Assembly (NCBI GenBank): GCA_019454045.1
Contig: SKCR01006513.1
Span: forward strand, 452,123-516,122
From: Zanthoxylum bungeanum
Taxonomy: Eukaryota; Streptophyta; Magnoliopsida; Sapindales; Rutaceae
Length of the DNA: 64,000 nucleotides
Direction of reading: 5' to 3'
Shown here: piece after piece, positions 32,522-44,099 of the stretch
Position numbering within the stretch: position 1 is the stretch's first letter
How the letters are laid out: every line of letters begins with the position of its first letter
Program-made: the position numbers and the translations under genes
The notes under the pieces: generated by a model
What the model saw: only the letters and a program-made list of their open reading frames with translations
The model's database searches: none
What the model was told of the DNA's origin: nothing

Positions 32522-34731
32522 TATGTTTAAGCATGAAATACATTAGGTTAAAATTTGGGTAAAATTGATTGAAGCATGTTCTTGTGAAATTTGATGAATG
32601 AGTATGCTTACATGTATATAGAATGATGTTATATGGAATCAATTTTGAGAAAAATGCATTGGATGATTTTTCCCCAAAAATTTAACCTTGGCCGAATGTG
32701 ATGTTCCTTGCTTGGGATTGGAATTTTTTGTGTACAAATCATTGGATGACTTTAAACGTATACGGAACGTAGATTAGTGATTCAATCGGATTGAAAAACA
32801 AATCGACACAAAAATCATCCTTGGCCGAATGTAATGGACATGAAAATGGACTTGATTTTTTTGTTCAAATAAATGTTGGACATGTGTTTTGAACAAGTGA
32901 TGATTAATAATAAATTTGTTGTTTTGGAAATATTTGGTTTAATGTATTAATCATGGATTTACACTTTAATTAATTGGATTTTAAAATTTGGAATATTAAA
33001 ATAATTAATGGGCTTAATTGTAATATTGGGCTTGAATTATTATATTTGGGCATAATGGGCTTGGTTGGGCCAAGTATTTGGGCCAAAAGGATTGGATCCA
33101 ATTTGGGCCTAAATCACTCCATTAAGTCCAAATATGGTAAAATGGGCTTTTATGTTTATTGGGCCTTATGGGCTTGAAATTGATTTTATGGCATTTAAGG
33201 GTGATTCCTTATTTGGGTTTGGCAATTGGGTTTGACCCACATTGACCAAAGCCCAAGCCTTAATAAATCAATTGAAAGCCCATCGGACTTTAATTAAACA
33301 AACATTGGATGTTAGTTGGGCTTTGAGACCCAATTAGATTAGATTTAGAATCTAAGTCTTTAAAGCACATTAAAAGTGTAAACATTTAATTTGGAATTAA
33401 ATTAATTGAATTAGTATTGAATACGAATTAAATTAGATTTAATAAGTAGTTCGATATAATTCGCGAATTCGTACCTTATGTACTTATTCTCAAAGAGTTG
33501 GACTCGCGCAAAATCAAAAACCGTTGTTTGAACATTGGATGATCACTTAAACAAAGACTAATTAATTGGATTAGATGGTTGTAAGCATGTCTTGATTGAA
33601 TATATATGTATGTGATGAATGAATAGTGTATATCGGATGGATATTAGAAGGGAAAGGGTAATTCTAGGAATTATTGTAAATTCAGAATTTATAAATTGGA
33701 CCTGCGTGTCCAGCCTTATCTCTTTTATCTCTTTGTATTCCTTTCTCACCTAATTCCCCTCAATGTTAATGAGGTTTCTCTTATTGTATTATGTAATGGG
33801 TGTAGAAGTAGAATAGTGCTAGCGGGGAGAGGAATGGAGTGATTTGTTCTAGGAACAAGTTGTTTATATATCCATCCGCATATCACTATTAATTTACTTT
33901 ACGCGCTTTATGATGTTTTAGAAGCATGCTTAAGGGTGTATGTTGATGAGACCTAACAAAGATAATAAATTGGTTGCCAATTACGCAAAATCCCTCAATC
34001 TATATTAAGCGATATCCTTCCATTGAATGATTCTTGTTCAAGATCCAATTGGCATTGGTTTGTTGGCCAAAGTCAAGACCTTGTCAATTAGGATGTACTT
34101 GAATCATGAGAGTTTTTGTTCCACATCGGTGTCTAGTCCAAGTTGTGATTTGTTGGCCAAAGTCAAGATCACTTCTTGTCCAAAGACATTGATTACGAAA
34201 CTTTCCTTGTCAATGGGTCCCGCTTAACTGGAATCATTAGGTTTGTTGTGCCAAAGCCAAGGCCTAGATGATTCGGAGGATAAGGTTAGGAAAATGTATT
34301 AGATACATTGACATAAGTATTGTACATATGTTTTGGACTTGGATGTCCACCTAACCGGATCTGGGAATTGGATTGGATCCAATTGATCTGTGAGATCTAC
34401 CTAGTTAAGTAGCATACAGCTTGTTGGCCAAAGTCAAGGTTGTGTGTTATTTAACGGGATCCTAGCCCACTAGGAAATAGGATTTCCCGAGTTCTCAACA
34501 GAGGGTTAGAGACTTGATGAAAATAGTGGGAGGCTAGTATGTGAATTTGCAATTTCGTTCAGATACTTTGCCTTACGCGTATTTCAAAATTTTTCGTCTA
34601 TTTATGAATTAGTTGGACTAATACATTGTTATTTTTCTTGTAACAGTTTGACTGTACCCATTTTATCGTCAACTAGATAGTTAGACTATCGTGGTTGAGA
34701 TGCTAGCAAGGGAAATGTGCGTGACATCATC
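32522..34731 (+). other. Long untranslated leader of element B
   Basis: About 2.2 kb without supported coding. It has two notable patches: a tract dense in TTGGGCC/GGGCTT words (about 33000-33260), and four copies of TTGGCCAAAGTCAAG or a close variant at 34073, 34153, 34246 and 34424. The same arrangement exists in element D, although that copy is much older. This suggests a role in the element's RNA such as packaging, priming or translation, but none can be shown. Confidence 0.7.
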
Positions 34732-35290
34732 ATGGGTGATAATGTCTTTAAGGCACAAACTTCGCTGACTGGGAAATGAACTCAAGATAGTACTTGGGGC
34801 TGAGAGGCTACTGTACACTATACAGACACCTCTCCGCCTAGACCCACTGAGCCACTTGAGCTGGAGTTATGGAAAACTCACAGCGAGGATTGTGACACAG
34901 CTCAGGCTGTTATGTTAGCTTCAATGACTCAACACTTTCGTCGCCAGAATAGGGACTTGGATCCTTATAATATGATGGCTAGACTACAAGATCTCCACCG
35001 CACCAATAAGCGGATGGAGAGGTATGAGTGTTGTGAAGAAACTCTTCCGCACCCGAATGACTGAAGGCACATCAGTTGAGGTCCACGGGACTCAAATGAT
35101 CGCCGATATTGATGAGTTGGCCAATATGGGAATAGTCTTGGAGGCTGAGCTGACTGTAGATTTGATCTTACAGTCACTTCCCGATACTTGGAAACAAATC
35201 ATAATCAACTATAAGTTGATACCGATGACACTCTTGGAGAGCTGTTATCCATGCTGAAGGAGTCTGAAAAAGAACTCCTAAAAGGGGGCA
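34732..35290 (+). pseudogene. Element B: gag capsid
   Basis: Copia gag in shifting frames. GDNVFKAQTS comes first, then a break where relatives read NFxDWEM. Next come PPRPTEPLELELWKTHSEDC, DTAQAVMLASMTQHFRRQNR and DLDPYNMMARLQDLHRTNKR, then a shift, and VVKKLFRTRMTEGTSVEVHG with DLILQSLPDTWKQIIINYKL. At least three single-base shifts are needed to read it through. Given the young LTRs, some may be sequencing or assembly errors. The start at 34732 is chosen by homology with element D. Confidence 0.8.
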
Positions 35291-35429
35291 AGCGCGAGGC
35301 GCACTATGCATCGACCTCTCAGGGGCCAAGGGCTGGGCCAAGCCACTGGAGGGGTGAAGAAGAGGAAATATAAGAACAAGGGTAAGGGCAAGTTGACAAA
35401 GGCTTCTGGGAAGCCAAGGGACAATCTCA

Positions 35430-35670
35430 ATATGTCTGCCTCAAATGCGGCAAAAAGGGTCACTGGAAACGTGACTGCCGAGTGGGCAAAGGACAAAAGG
35501 AGGATATTAAGGCAGGCAAGGCTCTAGCCTCTGGTACGTTTGTTATGGAAATAAATATGACTACTTCTAGTCTTAAAAATTGGATTTTTGATTCTGGTTG
35601 TGCTGCTCATATTTGTACTGATTTGCAGGATCTGCAGAATAGTAAGGATGCTGGCTTCAGGGGAGGTTGA
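35430..35670 (+). CDS. Element B: nucleocapsid zinc knuckle and start of protease
   Basis: Plus-strand frame open from before 35436 to 35670. It has an intact CCHC zinc knuckle (CLKCGKKGHWKRDC at 35436-35477), a lysine-rich linker, then the aspartic protease signature NWIFDSGCAAHICTDL at about 35578. The D-S-G is intact, with C replacing the usual A/T after it. A stop after DAGFRGG at 35670 reflects a one-base shift into the next frame. An opposite-strand frame over 35278-35496 is a shadow. Confidence 0.85.
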
Positions 35671-36178
35671 CCTACGAGTCGAAAACGGAACTCCAGTTGC
35701 TGTTTTGGCTGTAGGAAATTTTGTTTTGGAACTGCCCTCGGGGCATGTACTTAAACTTTTGAACTGTTATTATATACCTAGTTTAACTAGGAATATCATA
35801 TCTGTATCTTTGTTAACCCAGCATGGGTACACTTTTGTATTTAGAAACACTGGGTGTTATTTATATAAAAATGATGCAGAAATTTACACTGCTGTTGCAA
35901 ATAATGGTCTTTATATTTTGAATATAAATGAATCTCCTAAACGTAAATGACAAACAAAAGGCTCAAAATGAGTAATCTAAAATGATGCTTACATGTGGCA
36001 TTGTCGTCTAGGACACATCAACAAGACTCGCATATCCACACTTTCGAAGAGTGGGTACTTGGACGGATTTGATCCTAATTCATATGATGTCTGCGAATCT
36101 TGTCTTTTAGGAAAAATGCCTAAATCACCTTTTAGTGGTAAAGGTGAACGTGCCACAGAACTGTTAGCCCGTTCATAG
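35650..36178 (+). pseudogene. Element B: protease C-terminus and GAG-pre-integrase domain
   Basis: Two open pieces. 35650-35950 has LNCYYIPSLTRNIISVSLLT and NTGCYLYKNDAEIYT. 35993-36178 has MWHCRLGHINKTRISTLSKS and DVCESCLLGKMPKSPFSGKG, that is the HHCC zinc-binding end of Copia integrase. Stops near 35950 and 35968 separate them. A shift at 36170 separates the second piece from the integrase core. Confidence 0.85.
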
Positions 36179-36194
36179 TGACGTATGTGGGCCC

Positions 36195-36827
36195 ATGTCT
36201 AGCCAGGCTAGAGGTGGATATCATTACTTCGTAACCTTTACGGATGATGCATCTCGTTATGGTTATGTGTATCTAATGAAACACAAGTCGGAAACTTTTG
36301 AGAAATTCAAAGAGTTTCGACACGAAGTAGAAAAACAAACAGGCAAGAGTATTAAGACATTGCGGTCAGACCGTGGTGGCGAATACTTAAGTTATGAGTT
36401 TCAAGATTACTTGAAAGAATATGGTATTCTTTCACAGTGGACTCCTCCTGGAACACCGCAATTAAACGGTGTGTCTGAACGGAGAAACCGTACCTTGTTA
36501 GACATGGTAAGGTCGATGATGAGTCGCACTGAGCTACCAATATCCTTCTGGGGATACGCATTAAACAGTGCAGTACTTATTTTGAATAAGGTTCCGTCAA
36601 AGTCTGTTGAACAGACTCCATACGAGATATGGACAGGAAGGAAACCAGGTTTCTCTTTCCTGAAGATTTGGGGATGCTGGGCATATGTTAAACGTTTGGA
36701 AGGTACCAAACTAGAACCAAATCAGATAAATGCCTTTTCGTGGGATATCCTAGGGAAACCAAAGGATATTACTTCTATCACCCACAAGAGAACAAAGTAT
36801 TTGTTGCTCTATTGCATTTTTCCTTGA
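36195..36827 (+). pseudogene. Element B: integrase core
   Basis: Open for 210 codons. It has YHYFVTFTDDASRYGYVYLM (first catalytic aspartate), KTLRSDRGGEYLSYEFQDYL (second), GTPQLNGVSERRNRTLLDMV (glutamate), then SFWGYALNSAVLILNKVPSK, the canonical Copia order. The C-terminal part shifts frame near 36740. It inserts the cDNA copy into host DNA. The catalytic residues are all present, but it is not joined in frame to its neighbours in the sequence as given. Confidence 0.88.
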
Positions 36828-37125
36828 GAAGGAATTCTTAGATGCATGTGGTAGTGGGAGGAAAGTAGAGCTCGATGAAAATCGTAGTGATACTGTTCCT
36901 GGCAATGAATCAACGACGGAACATGAACAACACCATCCGGGATGAGTCTGTACCACAATCTTCATATACACAAGGACCGCGTAGGTCGGAGAGAGTCAGG
37001 ACAGTACCTGAGAGGTATGGGTTCCTGATCTCGCCTCATGTAGATATTAATCTTATTGAGGAAATGAACCGGCTACGTATGAGGAAGCAATACAGGATAT
37101 TGATTCCGCTTTATGGCAAGAAGCC
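36828..37125 (+). pseudogene. Element B: linker between integrase and RT
   Basis: Broken frames carry the usual Copia linker words: LEKEFL-like near 36820, PRRSERVRTVPERYGFLISP at about 36970-37040, then NEPATYEEA-like before the RT. At least two frame changes. Confidence 0.7.
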
Positions 37126-38642
37126 ATGAAGTCCGAGATGGATTCCATGTATGCCAACCAAGTTTGGACACTGGTTGATGCACCAGAAGGCGTAAAGCCT
37201 ATTGGATGCAGATGGATCTTCAAGAAGAAGACCGACATGGATGGCAACGTGCAAACGTACAAAGCTAGGCTTGTAGCAAAGGGGTATCGTCAACAATATG
37301 GTATTGATTATGACGAACTTTCTCACCCGTTGCCATGATTAAATCCATTCGGATAATGCTTGCAATAGCTGCATATTTCGATTACGAGATATGGCAGATG
37401 GACGTTAAAACCGCTTTCCTTAGCGGAAACCTTTTGGAGGATGTTTATATGCAACAGCCTGACGGTTTTATCGTACCTAGACTTGCAAACAAGGTTTGTA
37501 AGTTAAATCGATCCATTTATGGATTGAAGCAAGCATCACGGTCATGGAATCAACGTTTTGATGAGATCATAAAAGAATATGATTTCGTGCAAAACGAAGA
37601 TGACCCTTGTGTATACAAGAAGGTTAGTGGGAGAGCACTGACTTTTATTGTCCTTTATGTCGACGATGTATTGCTTATAGGCAATGACATTCCCATGCTA
37701 ACGTTGGTGAAAGCTTGGCTTTCATTAAAATTCTCCATGAAAGATCTGGGAGAAGCAGCCTTTATTCTGGGAATAAAGATCTACCGGGATAGATCTAGAA
37801 AACTGCTTGGACTCTCCCAGAGTACATATATTGACAAAGTGTTGAAGCGATTCAGCATGGATCAATCCAAGAAAGGATTGATGCCAATGTTACATGGTAT
37901 CTCTCTGTCTAAGGACATGTGTCCTAAGACTCAAGAAGAGAGAGATAACATGAGTCGGATACCGTTCGCCTCGGCAGTCGAATCGATCATGTATGCCATG
38001 ATATGTACACGACCTGATGTGTCATATGCTTTGAGCATGTGCAGTCGCTATCAGGCCGATCCAGGTGAAGGTCACTGGATGGCAGTTAAGAATATCCTTA
38101 AGTATCTTAGACGAACTAAGGATGCTTTCTTAATTTACGGAGAAGGAGAACTTGTGGTATCCGGGTATGCCGATGCAAGTTTCCAAACTGACAATGATGA
38201 CTTCAAGTCGCAATCGGGGTACATTTTTTGTTTGAATAACGGAGCAGTGAGCTGGAAATCTTCCAAGCAAGATACTGTTGCCGATTCAACAACAGAAGCG
38301 GAGTATATTGCTGCGTCGGAAGCAGCAAAGGAGGCAGTTTGGATCCGAAAATTCCTAATTGGATTAGGAGTAGTTCCGTTAGCTGCTGAGCCCGTTCCAT
38401 TGTATTGTGACAATAACGGGGCTATAGCACAAGCTAAGGAACCAAGGTCTCATCAACGATCCAAGCATGTTCTTCGGCATTACCATCTGATTCGAGAGAT
38501 TATACATCGTGGCGATGTAAAGGACGAGAAGGTCGCATCAGATAACAACATTGCAGATCAGCTGACGAAGGCTGTTTATACGCATGTGTTTGAAAGACAT
38601 ATACATAGTTCAGGTATTAGATGCTTGAGTGACTGGCTATAG
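37126..38642 (+). CDS. Element B: reverse transcriptase and RNase H
   Basis: Nearly complete RT/RNase H. The first part (37126-37338) reads MDSMYANQVWTLVDAPEGVK, CRWIFKKKTDMDGN and YKARLVAKGYRQ. A one-base shift near 37325 leads to 435 open codons with IWQMDVKTAFLSGNLLEDVY, IYGLKQASRSWNQRFDEI, LYVDDVLLIGND (intact YVDD), MKDLGEAAFILGIKIYRD, then RNase H words ADSTTEAEYIAASEAAKEAV and LYCDNNGAIAQAKEPRSHQR, ending CLSDWL. It copies the element RNA into DNA. The shift near 37325 is the only break. This is the most intact retroelement enzyme in the window. Confidence 0.92.
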
Positions 38643-38645
38643 GCC

Positions 38646-38656
38646 AAGTGGGAGAT
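38646..38656 (+). other. Polypurine tract of element B
   Basis: AAGTGGGAGAT immediately before the 3' LTR, identical to the tracts of elements C and D. Confidence 0.9.
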
Positions 38657-40583
38657 TGTTAGACATTATGACCCATAGCGTCACTGTTTTGTAAATGATA
38701 TTGTATTATTGTACAAAATTAAATATGTGATAATGAAATTGCCTTTTGCCATTTTGTAATTTATTTACTTTGATATATAAATGGCGAAAGTCCATATGAT
38801 TAATTCCGTATTGAGATGATATGAGACAGTATCAATACATAAAGGATTAATCATTAAATATTCCTAGTCGGAGTATTATCGAGATAGGACATCGATAATG
38901 CGAAATAGACTAGTATTGCACTTGTGCACGTTGTGAGGGCACAACAGCATAGTTCTCATATATTTAAGTATAGGATACTTATGCAAGTGCGATAGGAGGT
39001 TGTGTTTTACCGATGGTACGGAAAACAGCTTCGCTCTGGATAGACCCCGCGGAATCCCATTGGTAGTATGTCTGCGTGTCTATGGGAGGCCGCATCAGGG
39101 TAGGTGTATATGGTCTTAACCTGAGACTTGCATCGCTAGTACTTGCGACAATCGGTAAACTTTGGTTTTGGTGGTTGGGGGCTTTAACCGGTTCTGTGTT
39201 CACCACTTCTGGTTTTATCGGGAATCGTAGTGTACTGGGTGTGATGTCAAGATGGAAGTGTCACTTCAGACATATGGAGTTGATGATCGCGCAGGATACA
39301 GAACTAGTGCTCTATAAAAGGTTGCAACCGTCGGGGCAATATGACTAGGTCAGGATTGTCCGATTTAAAGAGACTAGTTGCTTGATGTCCGATATATGTT
39401 TCGTACGGGGCAGACACATTTCCAGCCCCAGGCCTAACATGTGATCGTCCGACACTGGATCGATGTACGCAATACTACGGTATACTACGCTTGATATAGA
39501 TCTATATTCCTATAAGAATATTTCTGGAGATTTGGGTAGGCATCGCGCTTTGCTAGAAGCCAACCTTGTCTTGTAAATCGGTAAAAACGTAGTACTAGGT
39601 ACGTACGTGTTCGGATCATCCGACGACCGTATTTACTGCCAACATATCCGGAGATCTCTCGGGTCGCTTCCTGAAGATTCACCTATGATATTTGATTCGA
39701 ACTTTATTAATCTTGGATTAATTACGGAGAAACTTTATCTTGGATAAAATGCCTTATTTTGAGAGAGAACGATTAATTTGGAATTAATCGGTAAAATAAT
39801 ATATTCGATATATTAAACGAAATTAGATTTCGACGCGGAATTAAAATCGGATTTTAATTCGGGCAAACGAATCAATTTAGAATTAATTCGTTAGCGACGT
39901 GAATAGTGATTTCGCTAGGCATAATTATTTAATTTACGTCGCGACGGAAATTCGTTAATTCGGAATTAGCGAAACCGAGCCCGAAAGTGTTTGCGGACAC
40001 ATTCGTATTTTGAAACGAGTGGGACCCGCAAGTCACATCGCGAAGTCACATCACTTGACATGACTAGTTGATGGATGTCACAAGTCACTTTATTAAAGTG
40101 ACTAGATGTCACTATTCATGAAAGAAGTTGGTGGAGCCAATTAAAGGCTTTTGGAGGGAAATTTGAGTTTGACTTTTTGGAAAAGCCATATACCAAATAT
40201 TTGGTATTTGATATCATTATTATTCTTTGAGAAAGAATTATCAAAAAAAAGAAAAGCTCTCCTTCTCTCTCACATTGCCGTGAGTTGCTTAAGGCAAAGA
40301 AGAATTTTTTTCTTCATTTTCTCTTTTTGCTAGCACATCTTGGAATCAAATGAGGTGATAGGGAAACCACCTTGGAGCTTGGAATTCACAAAGCTTGGAG
40401 CTTTCATCCATTTCCTCCTCTTGGCCGAAACTTCAAGGAACTTGGGCTTCCATCTTTGTTCATCTTCTTCATCACACAAGCTTTGTAAGTATGATTCCGC
40501 CATGCTTCAAGTTTATTATATATTCACTTTTGTTGTATTTCATATGCTTAATCTTTCCTTGGGACATATAATAGAAACCAACA
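38657..40583 (+). repeat. 3' LTR of element B
   Basis: 1,927 bp, partner of 30591-32508. Confidence 0.95.
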
Positions 40584-40588
40584 CTTTT
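40584..40588. repeat. Target-site duplication of element B (right)
   Basis: CTTTT, identical to 30586-30590. Confidence 0.9.
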
Positions 40589-41674
40589 ACCCTGAATTGT
40601 TGCTCCATGAAAAGTTAGGATGATTCATCCACCCTGGGTTGTAGGTGTTGGAATATGGATTGTTCCCCTGTCTGTTGAAATTGTTGACATAATTCACCTC
40701 TCTTCAAGTTGGTTTGGCTCTGGTGCTCCTCCAAAAGATGAACTTGTGGCTCTAATATTGCTTTATGTGCTGAGAGTCTCCATGTATTTGCATATCTGAT
40801 CCGGCTTGGCACTGACTTCTGTATTTGCTCCAACTTCATAAATTCCTGTAATTCTTTGAATCGTGCTCCTTTGTTTGGACACAAGGAATTATTGGTGGCC
40901 ATTTCTTCTTCTTCGATTAGGTTCCAAGCTTGATCTTCTCCTTTTGCCATCAAAGCTCCTTCAACAGCAAGCATCAATTGTGGTTCTCATCAGTCTAGAA
41001 AGTCCATTATAGAAAGTTTGGACTTGAAGCCATTTTGGAATTTCATGGTGAGGACATTTCCGGAGCAAATCTTTGTACCTTTCCCAAGCTTCGTAGAGAG
41101 TTTCCGAATTAAGTTGTATAAATTATGTGATGTCATTCCTCAGTTTTACTGTTCTAGCTGGTGGAAAGTACTTTGCAATGAATTTGGTGGCTAGAGTGTT
41201 CCACGTTGTGATGGAACCTGCTGGCAGTGAATGTAGCCAAGCTTTTGCTCTATGTTTCAAAGAATATGGGAAAACTCGCAGTCTCATAGCTTCTTCAGCT
41301 CCCCGGTTGTAATTGAAAGTGCCGCAAACTTCCAGGAAGTTGCTGATGTGGGCATTAGGATCTTCAGTTGTATTTCCTCCAAACTAAACTGACTGTTGAA
41401 TCATCTGAATGTAAGTTTTGTATGTCACCCGCATTTGCTATTAGAGAGGAAGTCCAATACAGGAAATGAGGCCATCTACCACCGGAATGGTTCTGTCTCG
41501 AATAGAAATTGGTGGTGCAACCTCCAAAGGTTCAGGTTCCATGTTAACAATTATTTCTTGGCCTTCTCGCCTTTCTCTTCTTAACTCTCTGATGGTTCTT
41601 TCAATCTCAGGGTCAAACAGACGGATTTCAAAGCTTCTGGCTCGTCTCATGTAGTGCCTGAGAATCTGAAACAC
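40589..41674 (-). pseudogene. Element E: Athila/Tat-type Gypsy gag
   Basis: Minus strand. It starts at the methionine of MRRARSFEIRLFDPEIERTI (about 41650; the frame is open to 41674 but the segment before follows a TTTCAG that looks like a splice acceptor). Then, in another frame, come NAHISNFLEVCGTFNYN, RVFPYSLKHRAKAWLHSLPA and TTWNTLATKFIAKYFPPART, which form the Retrotrans_gag core. The last open part (40977-40615) reads LAVEGALMAKGEDQAWNLIE. A stop precedes the element B insertion point. Several frame breaks make it non-functional. The gag tail resumes at 30590. Confidence 0.87.
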
Positions 41675-41759
41675 AAGAAAACAAAAACAATAAGTAAAAA
41701 GAAAAATAGATACAAGTAAATGTATCTAACCCCAAAACTAATAGTGAAAGATAAATAAA

Positions 41760-41777
41760 TCTCCGACAACAGTGCCA
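41760..41777 (-). other. Primer-binding site of element E
   Basis: The minus strand reads TGGCACTGTTGTCGGAGA just after the 5' LTR. Athila/Tat elements usually have TGGCGCCGTTGCCGGGGA, matching tRNA-Asp. This copy differs by four transitions. Confidence 0.75.
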
Positions 41778-41783
41778 AAAACT

Positions 41784-43822
41784 TGATATGTGCTTTCACA
41801 CATGTATAACGCAAGCGCACGTATCATTCAAGTAGTATAAAAAGTATCGATCCCACGAGGACTTAATACATATTCTATTAATTTTATGAGGTCAAATGAT
41901 TACTAGTATCTAACAGGTTGATTGATTGATTTAAAATGGTGATGGTTTTAAACTTAAAAACAAGTAAATAAAATAACACGAAAGTAGGATTAAGAAAATT
42001 CAATATTAAGAAACTATCTAGGGTTGTGAATCTTTCTAATATCTTTTAAAAAGATGAAGTGGTTATTTCATGTATGTGTAATAAATCATTTTACTAACCT
42101 GGAACACGAAATTATGCAAAAGCCTCTGTCGATGGTCAGACGTAAATACCCAGTATAACCCAATTGAACCATATGTCTATGTCAACCAAATTACCTAGAT
42201 TCATTAAGATTAAGTTTCAATTAAGGTTACCCCCACCCGACAGGTATATTTCTATCCTGTAAGAAAATCTATTAAAGAGTTATCTATTCTCAAGGAAGAT
42301 CGTGGGCTATTAAGTCTAAGGCTGAAACCTAAAATTCCTTTGTCAAGTTTATTTTAGGTTTACCAAATCAATCTTATTAGTAGCCAGTTAACAAGACGCA
42401 TTAAGCTTAAAACATAATAAGTAAACCTTTAAATTACCCAAACTATAAAATAACCCCTTATAAATTGATGATATTAGAATTCATCACAACCCTAGATAAC
42501 TAACTTAGTTACGACACATAACTAGGGCTAGTAAAAACATAAAAGTAAAGACATAAAGTAAAAATGCTGAAAATTAAATGCGGAAAAGTAAATACTGAAA
42601 AGTAAAATTATAAAAATAAAATGCTAGGGTTAAAGGATCTACTTTTACCACTACTAATTTAGATATCTCCCTTAATATAATGTATTAACTTGTGATAACA
42701 TTACCAACCAGCCATATAAGCGGTAATCTGATTAAGTCAAATTAAGTCCAACCAGCCATTAAGGCGGTAATATTTGTCCATAAACCTGCCATATAGACGG
42801 TAAATTACCAACCGACCAACCAGGCGGTATCCTTGCTTAGTCAAGTTTAAACCAGTTTAAAATAAATTACCAACCAACCAATATAGCGGTATCCTTATTA
42901 AGTCAAATTTTAAATAGTGAATATATTATAATTAAGGAGATTAATCTAAATAGCAATAATAAAATCTTTACCTTTTACCCCAGTAAGGGGGAGTTACCTC
43001 TTCATTGCTTGAAAAGTAAAAACTGAAAAGTAAAGAAATGAAAGGATTGTGCGTAAAAGTAAATTGCGGAAAGTAAAAACTGAAAAGTAAAGAAAAGAAA
43101 GTGCGAAAGCAAAAATTAATTACTGAAAGCTATAAATAAACAAACAAGATACAATCTTCTTAGTTATTCTTTAGGAATTTCAAAGAAGAAAGTATGAAAT
43201 TACAAATGAAATGGCTTGGTATTTATAGGTAAAATTTTGCCTCCATCAAATTTTCCACCAAATCCATTATTAATTTCTCCACTAATTACTCCACCAAATC
43301 CATTATTAATTGCTCCACTAATTGCTTATCATGTTTGGTGGTGATTTGATAATTTTTATTATTAATTTATTAATTTATTTTTTTGCTTTGAAAATGATTA
43401 CATACAACATACTTATTGATGTTTCATCAATTTCGGGCATGAAATCTTCAGAATTCGAAATTATTTTGTCTTTGAAAATTGTAGAGCTTTAAGTCTTCTT
43501 TAATCTGGAACTTAAATTAGCTCAATCCGATATCGGAGTAAAAAGTTATGCCCAAAATACGACAGATGTGCAAAACTGGAATTTCCAAAACTGTACTTTT
43601 TCAAAACGCTCTTTCAAGTTTCCAATCTCCCAAATTAATATGTCAAGTCCAATATTTTCCCTTATTTGACCCACATTTCGTCCTAAATGATTTCATTGAG
43701 TCCCAATATTATTTTATCTGTAAAATAAACTAAAACATATCAAAACGTTCATCAAACCCGAGAAACTAAACAAAATATTAAGTAAAAGGGGCGGTAACTA
43801 TTGATATATTTTCCGCTCATCA
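41784..43822 (-). repeat. 5' LTR of element E
   Basis: 2,039 bp on the minus strand from TGATGAGCGG to the CACATATCA end beside the primer site. It aligns with 25679-27530. The short ACCAACC...GCGGTA units are at about 42700-42893. A CCATTATTAATT unit near 43265-43320 is duplicated here but single in the partner. Confidence 0.9.
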
Positions 43823-44099
43823 CACTTATGTTGGCTATCAATTGCAAATTTAGGTATAAGGTCCATGTTAATTAATTTACGCATTATATCATAATTAACA
43901 TGTCCTAACCTCTCATGCCATACAATTTTGTGACTCAATAATATAAGCGGAAATTGTAGTTTTATTAATAGCACTGTGTCGATCGACAGTCATTACATTG
44001 AATTTGAAAAGGCCATCAGTGATGTATCATTTTCCTACATACACATCGTTTTTTGTTAATACAATTTTATCAGAAACAAATACAAGCTTAAAAATATCA
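43823..44099 (-). pseudogene. Element A: GAG-pre-integrase domain
   Basis: The minus strand reads HKIVWHERLGHVNYDIMRKL and NMDLIPKFAIDSQHK, a Copia GAG-pre-integrase segment, ending exactly where the LTR of element E starts. The CxxC half of the zinc site, expected about 10 residues later, is missing, and the next preserved residues are at 25678. Upstream frames are broken. Confidence 0.85.

Larger units (their letters stand above)
30591..40583 (+). mobile_element. Element B: Ty1/Copia retrotransposon, youngest of the stack
   Basis: 9,993 bp, plus strand, with a perfect CTTTT target duplication, near-identical 1.9 kb LTRs beginning TGTTAGACATT and ending ACCAACA, a primer site, a 2.2 kb leader, gag, nucleocapsid, protease, integrase, RT/RNase H and a polypurine tract. 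RT and RNase H are open and keep YVDD. Gag and protease have frameshifts and a few stops. It was inserted into the gag of element E. Element D, the solo LTR at 52451 and the fragment at 1-65 are relatives. Confidence 0.95.
25679..43822 (-). mobile_element. Element E: Athila/Tat-type Gypsy element with captured host-like genes, interrupted by element B
   Basis: A minus-strand Gypsy-type element with LTRs at 41784-43822 (5') and 25679-27530 (3', truncated), a tRNA-Asp-type primer site, gag at 41650-40589 plus 30590-30358, and a polypurine tract at 27531. It measures about 8.1 kb once element B is removed. No RT, integrase or RNase H could be found between gag and the 3' LTR. That space holds a LOG-like sequence and another host-like cassette, so it was probably mobilised in trans. 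Its left end is missing together with a little of element A, so no target duplication can be shown. Confidence 0.85.

Noticed and set aside
36352..36971. Minus-strand frames opposite the integrase of element B
   Set aside because: Shadows of the well-supported plus-strand integrase and linker.
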